Below are positions 57,201 to 64,000 of a stretch of 64,000 nt of DNA, one piece after another (position 1 is the stretch's first letter; each line of letters starts with the position of its first letter). The position numbers and the translations under genes are program-made. The DNA comes from Tubiluchus corallicola (lineage: Eukaryota; Priapulida; Priapulimorpha; Priapulimorphida; Tubiluchidae), in the NCBI GenBank assembly GCA_030141605.1, contig JAQGDQ010000493.1:1-64000 (forward strand), written 5' to 3'. The notes beneath the pieces are model-generated. The model was not told the DNA's origin. It worked only from the letters and a program-made list of their open reading frames with translations, and made no database searches.

Positions 57201-57252
57201 CCTCGTGGGCAATGTCTTGAGCATCATTGATCCTGATCTTAGTGGTACGTAA
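27253..57252 (+). CDS. FPGS: Folylpolyglutamate synthase, mitochondrial and cytosolic, 13 coding exons
   Basis: It adds gamma-linked glutamates to folates, using ATP, so that cells and mitochondria retain them. Exons: 27253-27336, 29823-29954, 32322-32440, 43002-43116, 43419-43564, 44418-44598, 44941-45082, 46670-46819, 52319-52416, 52858-52910, 53989-54064, 55475-55541, 56672-57252. All joins are GT..AG and in frame, giving 647 residues (human ~587). Motifs: P-loop GTKGKGS 86-92, [39 protein letters not shown] from 212, [10 protein letters not shown] from 378, [12 protein letters not shown], and C-terminal [11 protein letters not shown]. Exon 1 has a basic, Arg/Phe-rich leader ([14 protein letters not shown]) and a second ATG at codon 22, so two forms are likely. 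The last exon carries a repeat-bearing insertion (~503-560). Exon 4 could instead end at 43134, adding six codons. Intron 3 (10.6 kb) and intron 8 (5.5 kb, containing a GPCR gene) are large. Confidence 0.92.
27558..28304. mobile_element. 747-bp DNA transposon (MITE) with perfect 8-bp target duplication
   Basis: The left end GGCGCTATTACACTTTCGCA is the exact inverse of the right end for about 35 bp (continuing CCGCCTAGCTTTT). The element is flanked by the direct repeat CATCTTTC (27550-27557 and 28305-28312). The interior has a short CpG-rich stretch but no transposase. It lies in FPGS intron 1. The 8-bp duplication is compatible with hAT or P-type transposition; the GGCGC terminus is not the usual hAT end, so the superfamily is open. 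Confidence 0.88.
28313..29356. other. FPGS intron 1 remainder, no feature seen
   Basis: A/T-rich intronic sequence without recognisable coding, RNA or repeat structure. Confidence 0.4.
29357..29480 (+). repeat. LINE-like 3'-end hairpin (copy 2)
   Basis: AGGGTGGCTGAC..., then GTCACCCT, followed by an A/T tail (TATTGTATATTGCACAG). Same architecture as at 5676 and 51832. Confidence 0.45.
30480..30790. repeat. GGAGTCGG-rich dispersed repeat
   Basis: It opens with CACGGCTGTGGAGTCGGAGT and carries at least six further (G)GAGTCGG words, ending CTAGGAGTCGGG. This word composition is familiar from widespread animal MITE-like repeats; no target duplication was found. It lies in FPGS intron 2. Confidence 0.5.
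30791..32321. other. FPGS intron 2 remainder, no feature seen
   Basis: A/T-rich intronic sequence; open frames are short and unrecognised. Confidence 0.4.
32618..33001. mobile_element. MITE family A, copy 2
   Basis: It has the subterminal AAAGGTCAGAGGTTAAGTG and CACTTAACCTTTGACC blocks in inverse orientation, and the right end CTGTGAAAAGCTTATT, as in the copies at 19793 and 53495. The interior is shorter in places. It lies in FPGS intron 3. Confidence 0.7.
33002..34200. other. FPGS intron 3 segment, no feature seen
   Basis: Intronic sequence without recognisable coding, RNA or repeat structure. Confidence 0.35.
34205..34435 (+). repeat. tRNA-derived SINE
   Basis: The head has an A-box-like TGGCTTAGTTTAGTGG and a B-box-like GAGTTCAACTTCC about 45 bp later, then a body (GGGTTTATCGAATAACATG, AATAATAATTGGGACC) and an (ATT)n tail. 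The body is shared with the reverse copy at 17395-17640, which supports a mobile family transcribed by RNA polymerase III. Confidence 0.65.
35163..35535. repeat. Imperfect palindrome related to the PLE ends
   Basis: The left arm (35163-35305) is the inverse of the right arm (35386-35530): ACATTTCGATGTTGTTTCCA on the right matches its complement on the left, and GATAATGAACAGTTTAG matches on both arms. The centre holds GGTATGAAACTCC...CAAACAAACAAA, which resembles the start of the retroelement arm at position 20, and the arms match 1180-1290. Confidence 0.6.
35594..36698 (+). mobile_element. Truncated hAT transposon with dimerisation-domain remnant
   Basis: The termini CAGTGGCGTCGTGC (left) and CAGGGGCGTCGTGC (right, reversed) are inverted repeats. 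The flanks are the perfect 8-bp duplication CTGGGCTA (35586-35593, 36699-36706). The interior near 36020-36199 encodes a hAT C-terminal dimerisation segment ([18 protein letters not shown], then [12 protein letters not shown]). The preceding part lies in another frame (35779-36040), and the DDE catalytic part is missing. It is a deletion derivative, inactive, in FPGS intron 3. Confidence 0.85.
36707..38155. other. FPGS intron 3 segment, no gene recognised
   Basis: The longest open frame (37722-38102, 126 codons) shows no family motif and overlaps repetitive-looking sequence. I do not call it a gene. Confidence 0.35.
38164..39089 (-). mobile_element. Internally deleted hAT element with transposase-like tail
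   Basis: The termini CAGGGTGCATAAGATTAT (left) and CAGGCTGCATAAGATTAT (right, reversed) are inverted repeats. The flanks are near-identical 8-mers CCTAAATG (38156-38163) and CCTAAATC (39090-39097). TTATTTTATGGATTTTT words are repeated just inside the ends. A minus-strand frame at 38441-38953 contains [20 protein letters not shown] and [11 protein letters not shown], which I recall as typical of the C-terminal region of hAT-like transposases. The catalytic region is absent. It lies in FPGS intron 3. Confidence 0.8.
39098..39874. other. FPGS intron 3 segment, no feature seen
   Basis: Intronic sequence without recognisable structure. Confidence 0.35.
39875..42056. repeat. 2.2-kb interval bounded by ~95-bp inverted repeats
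   Basis: 39875-39970 and 41962-42056 are imperfect inverted copies (shared CCACTGGGGCGGGTATT, TTTATTTGCAGCTTGAC and AATAAAATTTTGGCCAGC, the second with a one-base change). Between them lie unannotated sequence and the purine-rich satellite at 40995-41842. It may be a transposon whose centre was replaced or expanded; no flanking duplication was found. Confidence 0.6.
40995..41842. repeat. GAGACAGAGA / CACAGAGA purine-rich satellite
   Basis: About 850 bp made almost entirely of GAGACAGAGA- and GAGACACAGA-type units, strongly purine-biased on the plus strand. Long open frames in both directions (Ser/Leu/Cys- or Arg/Glu-rich) are by-products of the repeat, not genes. Higher-order blocks of about 60 bp (agatagagaaagacacaggg, at 41561 and 41601) show recent local duplication. 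Confidence 0.95.
42057..43001. other. FPGS intron 3, last segment
   Basis: Intronic sequence with repetitive-looking AAAATGG/GGCGGCC words near 42270-42310; nothing coding was recognised. Confidence 0.35.
43590..43810 (+). repeat. ATTCATT-rich low-complexity sequence
   Basis: Degenerate TTCATT(T/C)A(T/C) units in FPGS intron 5. The open frame here is rich in Phe/His and is not a gene. Confidence 0.5.
44640..44770 (+). repeat. CT-rich microsatellite in FPGS intron 6
   Basis: A pyrimidine tract with a pure (CT)n run of about 26 bases at 44728-44753, lying just after exon 6. Confidence 0.8.
45083..46669. other. FPGS intron 7, no feature seen
   Basis: A/T-rich, with unrecognised short open frames. 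Confidence 0.4.
47000..47335 (+). mobile_element. LINE reverse-transcriptase C-terminal fragment
   Basis: The translation shows [20 protein letters not shown], then [11 protein letters not shown], and, after one frameshift near 47205, [20 protein letters not shown] with [18 protein letters not shown]. This is the region following the catalytic part of many LINE reverse transcriptases (usual form LKPLQ..QNKA.RIITF...H..PLF..L.IL.L..LY...). Degenerate relic in FPGS intron 8. Confidence 0.65.
47336..48300. other. Intronic sequence downstream of the nested GPCR
   Basis: FPGS intron 8 between a LINE relic and the end of the GPCR gene, and therefore its possible 3' UTR. No other feature was seen. 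Confidence 0.4.
48301..49233 (-). CDS. Class A (rhodopsin-like) GPCR, intronless, nested in FPGS intron 8
   Basis: A complete 310-residue seven-helix receptor. NGS at 5-7 is an N-glycosylation site. Helices lie near 22-47, 56-78, 92-117, 132-154, 171-196, 225-249 and 259-280. Class A hallmarks: NLAVTD (60-65) in helix 2, Cys91 and Cys163 for the extracellular disulfide, DRF at 115-117 in place of DRY followed by IKYPLRY, CWSPF at 236-240 in helix 6, and NPLIY at 275-279 in helix 7. [20 protein letters not shown], a helix 5 without the usual proline and the short N-terminus recall the melanocortin/adenosine/cannabinoid (MECA) group, but the ligand cannot be named. The GN of helix 1 is replaced by SN. 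It lies wholly within an intron of FPGS on the opposite strand. No stops or shifts, so it is probably functional. Confidence 0.9.
   Translation of the reverse strand: MEFHNGSQSVVQRSFFFDSLLTTICYHILSVIVEISNLIVIIAIVKYRHTEEYKNWYICNLAVTDMLTGVLLHVITYASSDESRPLYSYKCLILMYFALVFAFESAVMLTTVTIDRFFIIKYPLRYEQIWKSWMVLLIIFGSWICSFGISILLYHENRPAVYCTFSHVASLEVIIFMLTIFYITAVVLLFINVNIMCIARRHMRQIESEIDARRSYKRNLKSAKLITLVVGTFFVCWSPFLVVSVIMVLEESEDIIPNSVLSVCYILLNSNSFMNPLIYAWKNRELRASFKKVLYWDTLTAFFSRNFQEG
49234..49960. promoter_or_regulatory. Upstream region of the nested GPCR
   Basis: It must hold the minus-strand promoter of the receptor if that is independently transcribed. No TATA box, island or upstream exon could be recognised with confidence. 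Confidence 0.25.
49961..50041 (-). tRNA. tRNA-Ser(UGA)-like sequence, probably a pseudogene or SINE head
   Basis: On the minus strand an 81-nt segment folds like a serine tRNA. The acceptor GGGTTGA pairs with TCGGCTC (three wobbles). The D-arm/A-box reads TAGCCCAAATGGCTAGAGC. The anticodon loop CTTGAAA (anticodon TGA) sits on a TGTG/CACA stem. The long variable arm is AGAAACCGATTTCT, and the B-box is GGTTCAATTCC. Two mismatches in the T-stem argue for a degenerate copy. It lies in FPGS intron 8. Confidence 0.5.
50320..50470 (+). repeat. LINE-like tail with AATAAA and TGAAT repeats
   Basis: An A/T body, GGAATAAAAATTTGAATGAA and a TTGAATT repeat form a tail like that at 60150-60295. Confidence 0.4.
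50950..51180 (+). mobile_element. Degenerate LINE reverse-transcriptase tail
   Basis: The translation contains VKLPLGIKE, a stop, then [20 protein letters not shown] and LNLKRLY, which resembles the LP..IR...S...FK..L..YL ending of many LINE reverse transcriptases. Weak and broken. Confidence 0.4.
51832..52010 (+). repeat. LINE-like 3'-end hairpin (copy 3)
   Basis: AGGATGGCTGAC...TGACC...GGTCAGC...TATCCT forms a two-part stem, followed by an A/T body, GAGGAAAAATAAATTTC and a short repeated tail. It is the most complete member of the hairpin family seen at 5676 and 29357. Confidence 0.5.
53495..53890. mobile_element. MITE family A, copy 3
   Basis: It is inverted relative to the copy at 19793 and matches it along most of its length, including the interior TTGTTCCCAAGTAAGATCCT block and both AATAAG-(C/G)-CTTTTCACAG-type ends. 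It lies in FPGS intron 10, 98 bp before exon 11. Confidence 0.78.
54479..55322 (-). mobile_element. pogo/Tigger-like element, deletion derivative
   Basis: The ends CAGTCTAGCCTC (left) and CAGTCTAGTCTCGTTATCTT (right, reversed) are imperfect inverted repeats flanked by TA on both sides. Subterminal blocks GGCGAGAGGCGAGT / TGGCGAGAGACGAGT and TATAACGAA are repeated. CAGT ends, CCTCGTTA-type words and a TA duplication are typical of pogo/Tigger Tc1-mariner elements. A minus-strand 65-codon frame (54789-54986) ends [15 protein letters not shown], resembling the usual tail of Tigger transposases (inference). FPGS intron 11. Confidence 0.72.
55685..55760 (+). repeat. tRNA-like SINE fragment
   Basis: It contains a perfect-looking B-box, GGGTTCGATTCCCACATA, and upstream an A-box-like AATGGTATGGCAC. 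A related CGATTCCCACATACTTC occurs at 63938. FPGS intron 12. Confidence 0.45.
55930..56050 (+). repeat. tRNA-like SINE fragment (second type)
   Basis: The A-box-like GTTAGCTCAATGATAGCG is followed about 35 bp later by GGTCGGCTTAAAACCC, a degenerate B-box. Confidence 0.45.
56299..56485. mobile_element. 187-bp pogo/Tigger-like MITE
   Basis: The ends CAGTCAAACCTC (left) and CGGTCAAACCTCATTATAAC (right, reversed) are inverted repeats flanked by TA. The interior consists of the GTTA(A/T)..AAG-type words common to such MITEs. FPGS intron 12. Confidence 0.75.
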
Positions 57253-57299
57253 AAGATAATAAGAAATTGCCAAGTTTTGTAAGAAATTGAGTGACATTT

Positions 57300-57720
57300 A
57301 ACAAACAAGGAGGAATGGAGTGAGATCATACAGAAACATTGGCTTAGATGGATTAGACATTTCGTTAGATTAACACACGGTTCTCCACTTACTACTGCAT
57401 TACATCAAGCACTAATACCTGGGAAGGAACCAAGAGGAGTATAGCTTTTCACATATCTTGATATTCTGAAGAAAGACTTAAATACTCCACTTGACTTAAG
57501 TAACATGAATATTTGGCATGTGGCAGCAGATCAGGGAACATGGCATCAAATTATGAGTGGTGCTATGTTGCATAACGGGAGTAACTATGTTGAGTGGCAT
57601 TGTAAAGTCAGTGTGCAAAATACTGTATGGTTTAGCAGTGAAAGGTGCCTAATTCCCTTATGGTGTTACTGGATCCAAAAGCTCACTTCCGGATCACAGA
57701 GTGATTCTTCTACTTAACTA
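57300..57720 (+). mobile_element. LINE C-terminal fragment downstream of FPGS
   Basis: The frame reads EEWSEIIQKHWLRWIRHFVR, then SPLTTALHQALIPGKEPRG, one stop, then LDILKKDLNTPLDLSNMNIW and a GTWHQI motif. This is the post-RT segment (R..GH..R......L....G...RG.P...W...ilkDl) found in many LINEs. It lies immediately after the FPGS stop and is probably in its 3' UTR or just beyond. Confidence 0.7.
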
Positions 57721-59249
57721 ACACTTTTACATGTTTTTAGTGCATGTAAACTATGATATTTCCCATTTTTGCCTTAATTTTTACTACCCATAAGCTGATG
57801 TGTGACCTGTTTTTAATTGTCCGTGATTCTTTCGCCCGAATTGGTTTTTGCAAAGTGGTATTCTGATAATACCTTGAGTTTTTGAAGGTGCTCATGCAAA
57901 GCCTTAAACATGTACCAGTAAACAAATCTTTAGAAACTGCTTGCATGAGTAAAGTATCCAGAGTTGAAATGGACCATTTCTGGGAAAAGATTGGTGGCAA
58001 GCATTCGGTGTTTTCTATAAGACATTCCGATATACGTTCACATTTTTGAGTGATTTTATTTTTACTATATATTGGATCTACAGTGCAGGTATACCGTGTT
58101 TATTTTGTGATACATTAACATATTTCAGTGCAGCTGTCGTATTTGATTAAAAAATGTATTTTAGTATGTTGTATATAATATTGTAGTATAAAAAGGAGAA
58201 GCATACTTCAAATTGTGTGATTATTTGCATCATTCATACCATCTGGCGCTTCAGAAGAGCTGTTTATTGTTTAAGCAGTGGAATCTGTTACCGAATTCGA
58301 TAAAAGTAGTGAAGCATCGTTTTATCCTTTTATCTGTTACTACAAAGATCTGGTACTACTCTGAGCATTGAACCTAGCAGTCATTGATCCAGCTGCTAAC
58401 TTGAGCTACCAGTGCTAAACTTTACGAAACGGATCCTCATAACTATAGCACACTACCGTAAAATCAGATAACCACTTTCTTTTCGAAAGCTAATCACAGG
58501 CTAGTTTCCGCCACTCCTTCATTGTTGTGCATTCTGTATTTATTACCTTTTAACTAATCATTGTTAAGTAGTTGCAATACTGCTAAATATTTATACTGAT
58601 GTATTTTATGGTGGGAAATTTAAATTTCTCAATGGGGCTGCAATTCAAAATGGAACTACCTCACTAACAGAACAGTATAAGTTTTGTTGCAGACCAACAA
58701 TACTTATTAATTTATTACTGTTAATTTGCATGAGCAGTGGTGTCTTCTAGCTTTAAACGAATTTTACCATTTCATTGAAATAAATTTACTCAAAACTTTG
58801 TATTGAAATTTATGTGTGCAAGTACACAATATCTTGTACAGAAAAATTTTTTATATAAGAAAATTAATAGCAATTATTGTAATTATTATATGATTATTCT
58901 TACATTTCATTAAATTTCCTAATCATGAACACTCACTTAGTTGTTTCGTGTTTACCGTCATTCTTGCGTTTCAGATGCAGAAACGAAAACTAGCATTACC
59001 CGATTTATGTGATTGATATTAGCGACAGACAACTTTAAAAAGGCTTTCTCCAGAACTGCTTCGTAAATGAACAATATGACAATGGTAAAAGTAAATATAA
59101 TAGTCTACATTATGCAAATTCACGATGCACGAGGACTTTACTTATAATGAATACAAATAGAAAAATTAGCATTTAATCTTCATCGTATTATCAAGCTTGA
59201 AAAGTTCTTATCTAATGAATCCATGAATTGTTCAATCTCTACACTGGTG
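57721..59249. other. Intergenic sequence, no gene seen
   Basis: A/T-rich sequence. Weak resemblance to retroelement debris, nothing codable. It may include the true FPGS 3' UTR end, which I cannot place. Confidence 0.35.
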
Positions 59250-59345
59250 GTTATCTCATTTTGATTATGCTAATTCATTACTTAGTGGGCTACCTGACTG
59301 CATCATCCAACATAGCGCCTTCAGAATTTAGCATCAAAGGTTGCT
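59250..59345 (+). mobile_element. Short LINE reverse-transcriptase fragment
   Basis: FDYANSLLSGLPDCIIQ is a close variant of the LDYCNSLL.GLP......LQ..QN motif near the end of LINE reverse transcriptases. The fragment ends in a stop a few codons later. Confidence 0.6.
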
Positions 59346-59404
59346 ATTGGTGCAGGAAAGTACAACAATGCTACTGCTTCAATGTTCAATACCTTGATTC
59401 AATG

Positions 59405-59492
59405 TTTATGTGCGTGTGTGTGTGTGTGCGTGCGTGCGTGCGGACGCGTGTGTGCGTGTTTGTGTGCACGCGCGCGTGTGTGCATGTGTGAA
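59405..59492 (+). repeat. (TG)n/(TGCG)n microsatellite
   Basis: Alternating purine-pyrimidine GTGTGTGC/GTGCGTGC units over about 85 bp, a sequence able to adopt left-handed DNA. Confidence 0.9.
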
Positions 59493-60515
59493 CCAAAGCC
59501 ATATGGGTGTTGGTAATGCATTACATGGGTCTACTATGCTATTCCTAAAAATAAAAAAAAAACACTCTTTGTGCTTTACTGGATTTGCTACTGGTTAGCT
59601 TGAAACTTTGGTCCGTTGTGGTAGGTCGCTGAACATCTCCAGTCCAATTGGAAATATGCTTGCTTGCCTGCTTGAATATATTTCCTATATTTATGATTAA
59701 ATTTGCTTTTCTAAACGTCACATTTAAAATTTAATTACAGTTTTTTTTGTTGCTTTTCATTTATTAGCTGCATTTATAAATTGACTGCATTGCTTGCTTT
59801 TTCTGTTTATTTGTCGCATTATGATAACTGATTGCTTTTGTTCATTTACTAAATTTAAGAATTACTGCACAAGTTTTTTTCCTTTTGTTTATTTGTTGCA
59901 TTCATGATTTAACTGCATTTTCGTTCATACGCTGCGTTTATGATTTAACCGCATTGCTTGCTTTTTTGTTGTTGTATTCATGACTTAACTACATCTTGTT
60001 TAGTTGTTGCTTTTAATATTTAACTACATTATTTGCTTGCTTTTTTTCCATTGGTATAATCATAATATAACTGCATTGGATTTTGTTTATTTGCTACAAT
60101 TAAGATCTAACTACATATTATTCACTTTAACCATGTAGTCTGCCGTGCTTTATACTATTCCTAAATTATATAGGGATATATCTCTACACTACTACACACC
60201 CCATCTCTACACACTACATAATTCGTTGTATTGGTGCTATAAATATTATATTAGGGATAAATAAACCTTTTGAATTGAATTGAATTTTACATCACTGGTT
60301 AGCGATTAGAATTAGCTGTATACATAAACTGTTTGTTTTCACATACAAAGCTTTACCTTGACTCTCCTGTCTACTTGTCTGATACACGGGATCTTCCCAT
60401 AATGAACTCTTGCTACCTTTTAACAGAAAAAAGGCTTAGAGACCTTGGATTTTCTTCTATTGCGCGTGTTGGAATTCCTTGCCTCAAAACATCAGAACTG
60501 TTTCTACCGTGCAAT
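59493..60515. other. Intergenic repetitive sequence, LINE-like tail
   Basis: Degenerate units of TTTATTTG(T/C)(T/C)GCATT(A/T)A..TTTAACTGCATTGCTTGC-like words repeat between 59740 and 60120. A LINE-like tail (AATAAACC, then TTGAATTGAATTGAA) ends near 60295. No gene was seen. Confidence 0.5.
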
Positions 60516-61512
60516 TAACGTCTAACATTCAATCATTTTCGCTGACTGCCCCAATCAACATGCAAGTTATTTCGCGCACCTGCAGAGCTTAATTAACGTT
60601 ACGTACGTTCGGGAGATTTAGCTACAGCTCCGTCTAATGCTGTTATGAAAAATGCTCAACTTTTCATTAGTTAACGGGAGAAATATTGGCCTTGTTCTAG
60701 ATTTTATTATTGTCAATTGAAATTGCAAGTGAATTAGTGGAAATACGTAGTCTAGCTTCGTTTATAGGAAGAAATACACAACGCTTACGTCAACGCGTTC
60801 CTGATTAAACCATTTTGCAATCAAGAAAATACGCAGTTTAGTTTAGTTTATGGCTTTGCAAGTTAGATAAAACAACTATTTGATTAACTTTTAACAAAAT
60901 GTTTTACTTTCTGGCCAGTTTTTATAAACCCCATCTTCACGGTCAAAATGAATTCAATTGTGGTCAAAACTTATATTATACATTAATGTAATACGAGCAA
61001 ATTCTAGGCTATTTTTCTGGTTATGATCGTGATTAAGATGCCATTGGGACTTATGTGACTCGGGCATTCAATATGAGGGTTGTCTATAGAATGGAACAGT
61101 CAAATTTATTCCATTTCCGTAGCCTGACAAACGGAAAAATACAAAAAAGAATAAATCTTGCAGACGAGCACATGATCAGTTAATACAGAAAAATACACCG
61201 CAGGTTTGATGTTCGTCTGTTTAACGGCAAGAGAGACTTAATATTTTTGTTGCTAATTTATTGTAAAGCAAAGCTAACTGGCCTAGTTTCTTTATTATGC
61301 TTATGTCTCTGTATTTTGTAGTGCTTTGAAACTTCGTCTCTACATTCTGTTTAAATTGGAAGTCATTTTTGGCTACTTAAAGAGTAATTTCGTGTAAAAA
61401 TACCTGCTGCTCTGCGAATTTGTGTTTATGGAAAAGCGCAATCAGTTTGTCTGTTCAATAGATATTAGTTGTGACTGTCATGTAGGTAGTCGTTCTGCGA
61501 GCTGTTGTCCAA
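60516..61512. repeat. 1-kb dispersed repeat, copy 2
   Basis: Same orientation as 1807-2835, with long near-identical stretches (for example around 61085-61330). The differences are scattered substitutions and small indels, indicating an old duplication or independent insertions of one family. Confidence 0.8.
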
Positions 61513-64000
61513 TTTCTTTCCAATAGGTTTATTAGTCTTATATTTGTAACTAGGACGTGTTACTGTACAGCATGATTGAAAGCACTTTGCTTAAAAGCGT
61601 GCTTTATAAAATATATTTTATCATTATTACTATTTATTAAGTCAATCAGTGAATACACATTTTACGAGCTCTATCTACCGTTCAACTCGCACAGCAAAAA
61701 ATCAAGATTAAATATTTCTCACATAAAAAATCACATTTATTCACTTGACAACAGAAAATTTTACATAGCTATTGTGTGTGTGACACACAAAAATGATTAC
61801 TAACTAATCTTTACCAAAACTAGAAGTTAAGCAGCCTTAATTTCGTAGCTAACAATTTTTCATCATTATATGTTTGGTCTTATTATATTTCTAAAAGATA
61901 AATTAAAAATGTGTAAAAAATGTGATCGATGCACTATCAACATTCAATATTTCAATAGGAAAAAATATTGGTTTTTCGTAATGTTTCGACATGTCACCCA
62001 TTTTACAAATGACAACAAAATAAGCAACAGTTCGATTAAAAAATTTTGATTTCACTTAAGACTAGCTTCAAAAAATAAAGATAACGATAAGTAAATAATA
62101 CTGTAAAAGCGTGATGTAAATAGAAATTTTCAACTTCTAATCAGGATCATCAAAAGTTCATTAGTACAACAGTTTACTGGTACGTAAGGACTACATAACT
62201 GCTAGGTGGTTAAAAGTCAATTGCTTATGTCGCAAAAGGTTAAAGGGGAAAACTCAGCAGGTTGCATAACTGAGGACACAAATCATTACAAGCGGGACAT
62301 TTCAAAATACAATTACAGTTTGAAGGTTTGCGCAAATCATGCAATTATAATTTGCTGTACAAGTTTTGTGTGACATATACCGGAAATGGCACCCATTTTG
62401 TTAGACGTACAGACTTGTGTCACAATCCCACGTGACACTATGATGACATCAAACTTAACGTCACATTAACAGTATGAATAATGCCTGGCGCTGGCTTTAT
62501 AATGAAAAAATGTATGGACTTATGATAACTAAAATTCTGTTAACTACTAGATACCCATAAATAAGTGCTTTAGCTATGTGTACATCAAATTACAATTATG
62601 TAAGTATGTAAAAATGCATAGGCTTTTGACAACCACAAACATATTTAAAAGCGTATATATGAAAACTGGGCTGCAATGAACATAATTTAAGGACTAATAA
62701 ATATGCAAGACATTTACTAATTAACATTCAAATAGGCCTAAAGATAGGTCATAACGCTACTTTTAAAATAATGATTATTTGCATGGTTATGGCAATTCTT
62801 TGATTACAAAAATATTCTGAAATAACGAAACATTATAAAATCATAGACACATCAAAATAGCTTTACACGAATTTCATAATGTAATAAAATAGCCATTATA
62901 CATATACAAATGTATACTCTGAGTCTCCTTAAAAACAAACTGTTTAACAGTCGTAGTCAATTGAAATACCTATAGAGTTAAAAGAATGAGTTAAAACTTT
63001 TTGTTCGCATGCTCTGAAGCAGTAACCACGTTGAAAATTAATGAAATTTAATTCATAAAATCAAAGACACCTCATTTAGATGCAAAAAGGAATGCAAACG
63101 AAGAATATCACTTCCCTCATTAGAAAGTAGTTTGCATTTAATGGGTTTTGTTAAAATAAGTTTTTAAAGTAATTTTATTTGCTGATAAATGTTGTGGTTT
63201 ACAATAAAAATGACAAAGAGACACATATATAGTTCATTTTAGGCTGATTTTAAAAAAAAATCAATAAAATTTGATATCACTGGTGCATAAAAACCTTGTG
63301 CCATTATGACAGATGGCTTACAATATAACACAGTTGTAAAAAAACATTACTGCACCTCAGTCAAAGCTCAGCATCCAAAAACTTCAGACACATTCGACAA
63401 ATTATTATTACACACTGTTACTAAGGTAAAGTAAAAATTCTGCAATGAAATAAAATTTTAAGGATTTTTTTGTCCTTTAGAAGTTTCATATTTATAATCG
63501 GAGAATGGCAGTAAGACTGTGGTGTAAGTTAACTTGTGTTCTTTAAAATGCCAAAAGACTGTTGCCTTAGCACATTCTCTAAAATATGCAATTAAATATT
63601 CCTTAAAACTTCGATCACAGGAACACGTTCTGTGTATGGAATGTCTCACAAATATAAATATGATAAGATGTCGATCATGATGAAAGAGGTCCATATCCAC
63701 GGTCCATCAGTAAACTAATAATTGTTATCAGCTTCCATTTTTTTTATTAGGTGTTGAAATTAGGTTAGTGATACGGATTGATTATAACTAGAAATGATAA
63801 AAGTACTGTAAGTGACAAGTTAACTGAAAAAAAACCCAGAAAACTGCTATTTTTCAGCTAGCACAACCAGACCTGCCAACTCTCGCACATTGGGACATAA
63901 GCGTGTGGCACATTTAAGTGGTTCACACATCAAATTTCGATTCCCACATACTTCACAACTTCACAGGCAAGTTTGCAAATCACCAGGTTTCCTCTGCCGT
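61513..64000. other. A/T-rich sequence without recognised gene
   Basis: Open frames up to 80 codons show no family motif. Several AATAAA/TTTATT words occur on both strands, so a 3' UTR of a neighbouring gene is possible but unproven. Near 63870, CCAACTCTCGCACATTGGGA and a following CGATTCCCACATAC look like dispersed-repeat sequence. Confidence 0.35.

Noticed and set aside
57244-57249. GTACGT near the FPGS end as a splice donor to a further exon
   Set aside because: The frame already ends a few residues after the conserved [11 protein letters not shown] motif, exactly where the family normally stops.

Overview
The window is animal nuclear DNA: A/T-rich, with protein-coding genes split by introns of roughly 0.3 to 10 kb that carry GT..AG splice sites, separated and invaded by many transposable-element relics. 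The gene content (a TACC-family protein, SAMM50, a metazoan-type folylpolyglutamate synthase and a rhodopsin-class GPCR), together with hAT, pogo/Tigger-like, LINE and Penelope-like relics, indicates a metazoan. A marine invertebrate, perhaps an early-branching one such as a sponge or cnidarian, fits best, but the species cannot be fixed from sequence alone.

Layout. 1-1130 is a Penelope-like retroelement relic flanked by long inverted arms. It is followed by a hAT MITE with a perfect target duplication (1425-1782) and a 1-kb repeat (1807-2835) that recurs at 60516-61512. A TACC-family gene runs on the + strand from about 3.1 to 18.2 kb in 15 coding exons, which I joined in a consistent reading frame. 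SAMM50 lies on the - strand at 22.2-23.5 kb with an uninterrupted coding region, convergent with TACC. Behind it is a LINE endonuclease fragment. Folylpolyglutamate synthase (FPGS) runs on the + strand from 27.25 to 57.25 kb in 13 coding exons, head-to-head with SAMM50. Its introns hold most of the mobile DNA, and intron 8 contains a complete intronless GPCR gene on the opposite strand (48.3-49.2 kb). After FPGS there are LINE scraps, the second copy of the 1-kb repeat, and about 2.5 kb in which I recognise no gene.

The four genes do not form a pathway: TACC is a spindle/centrosome coiled-coil protein, SAMM50 builds outer-membrane beta-barrels in mitochondria, FPGS retains folates in cytosol and mitochondria, and the GPCR is a plasma-membrane receptor. 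The most useful observations are an FPGS first exon with two in-frame start codons (mitochondrial and cytosolic forms), a cryptic FPGS exon 8, the nested antisense GPCR, the intronless SAMM50, internal repeats in TACC and FPGS, and several DNA transposons whose exact ends and target-site duplications can be read directly.

All identifications come from reading motifs and remembered family features; no database search was run.
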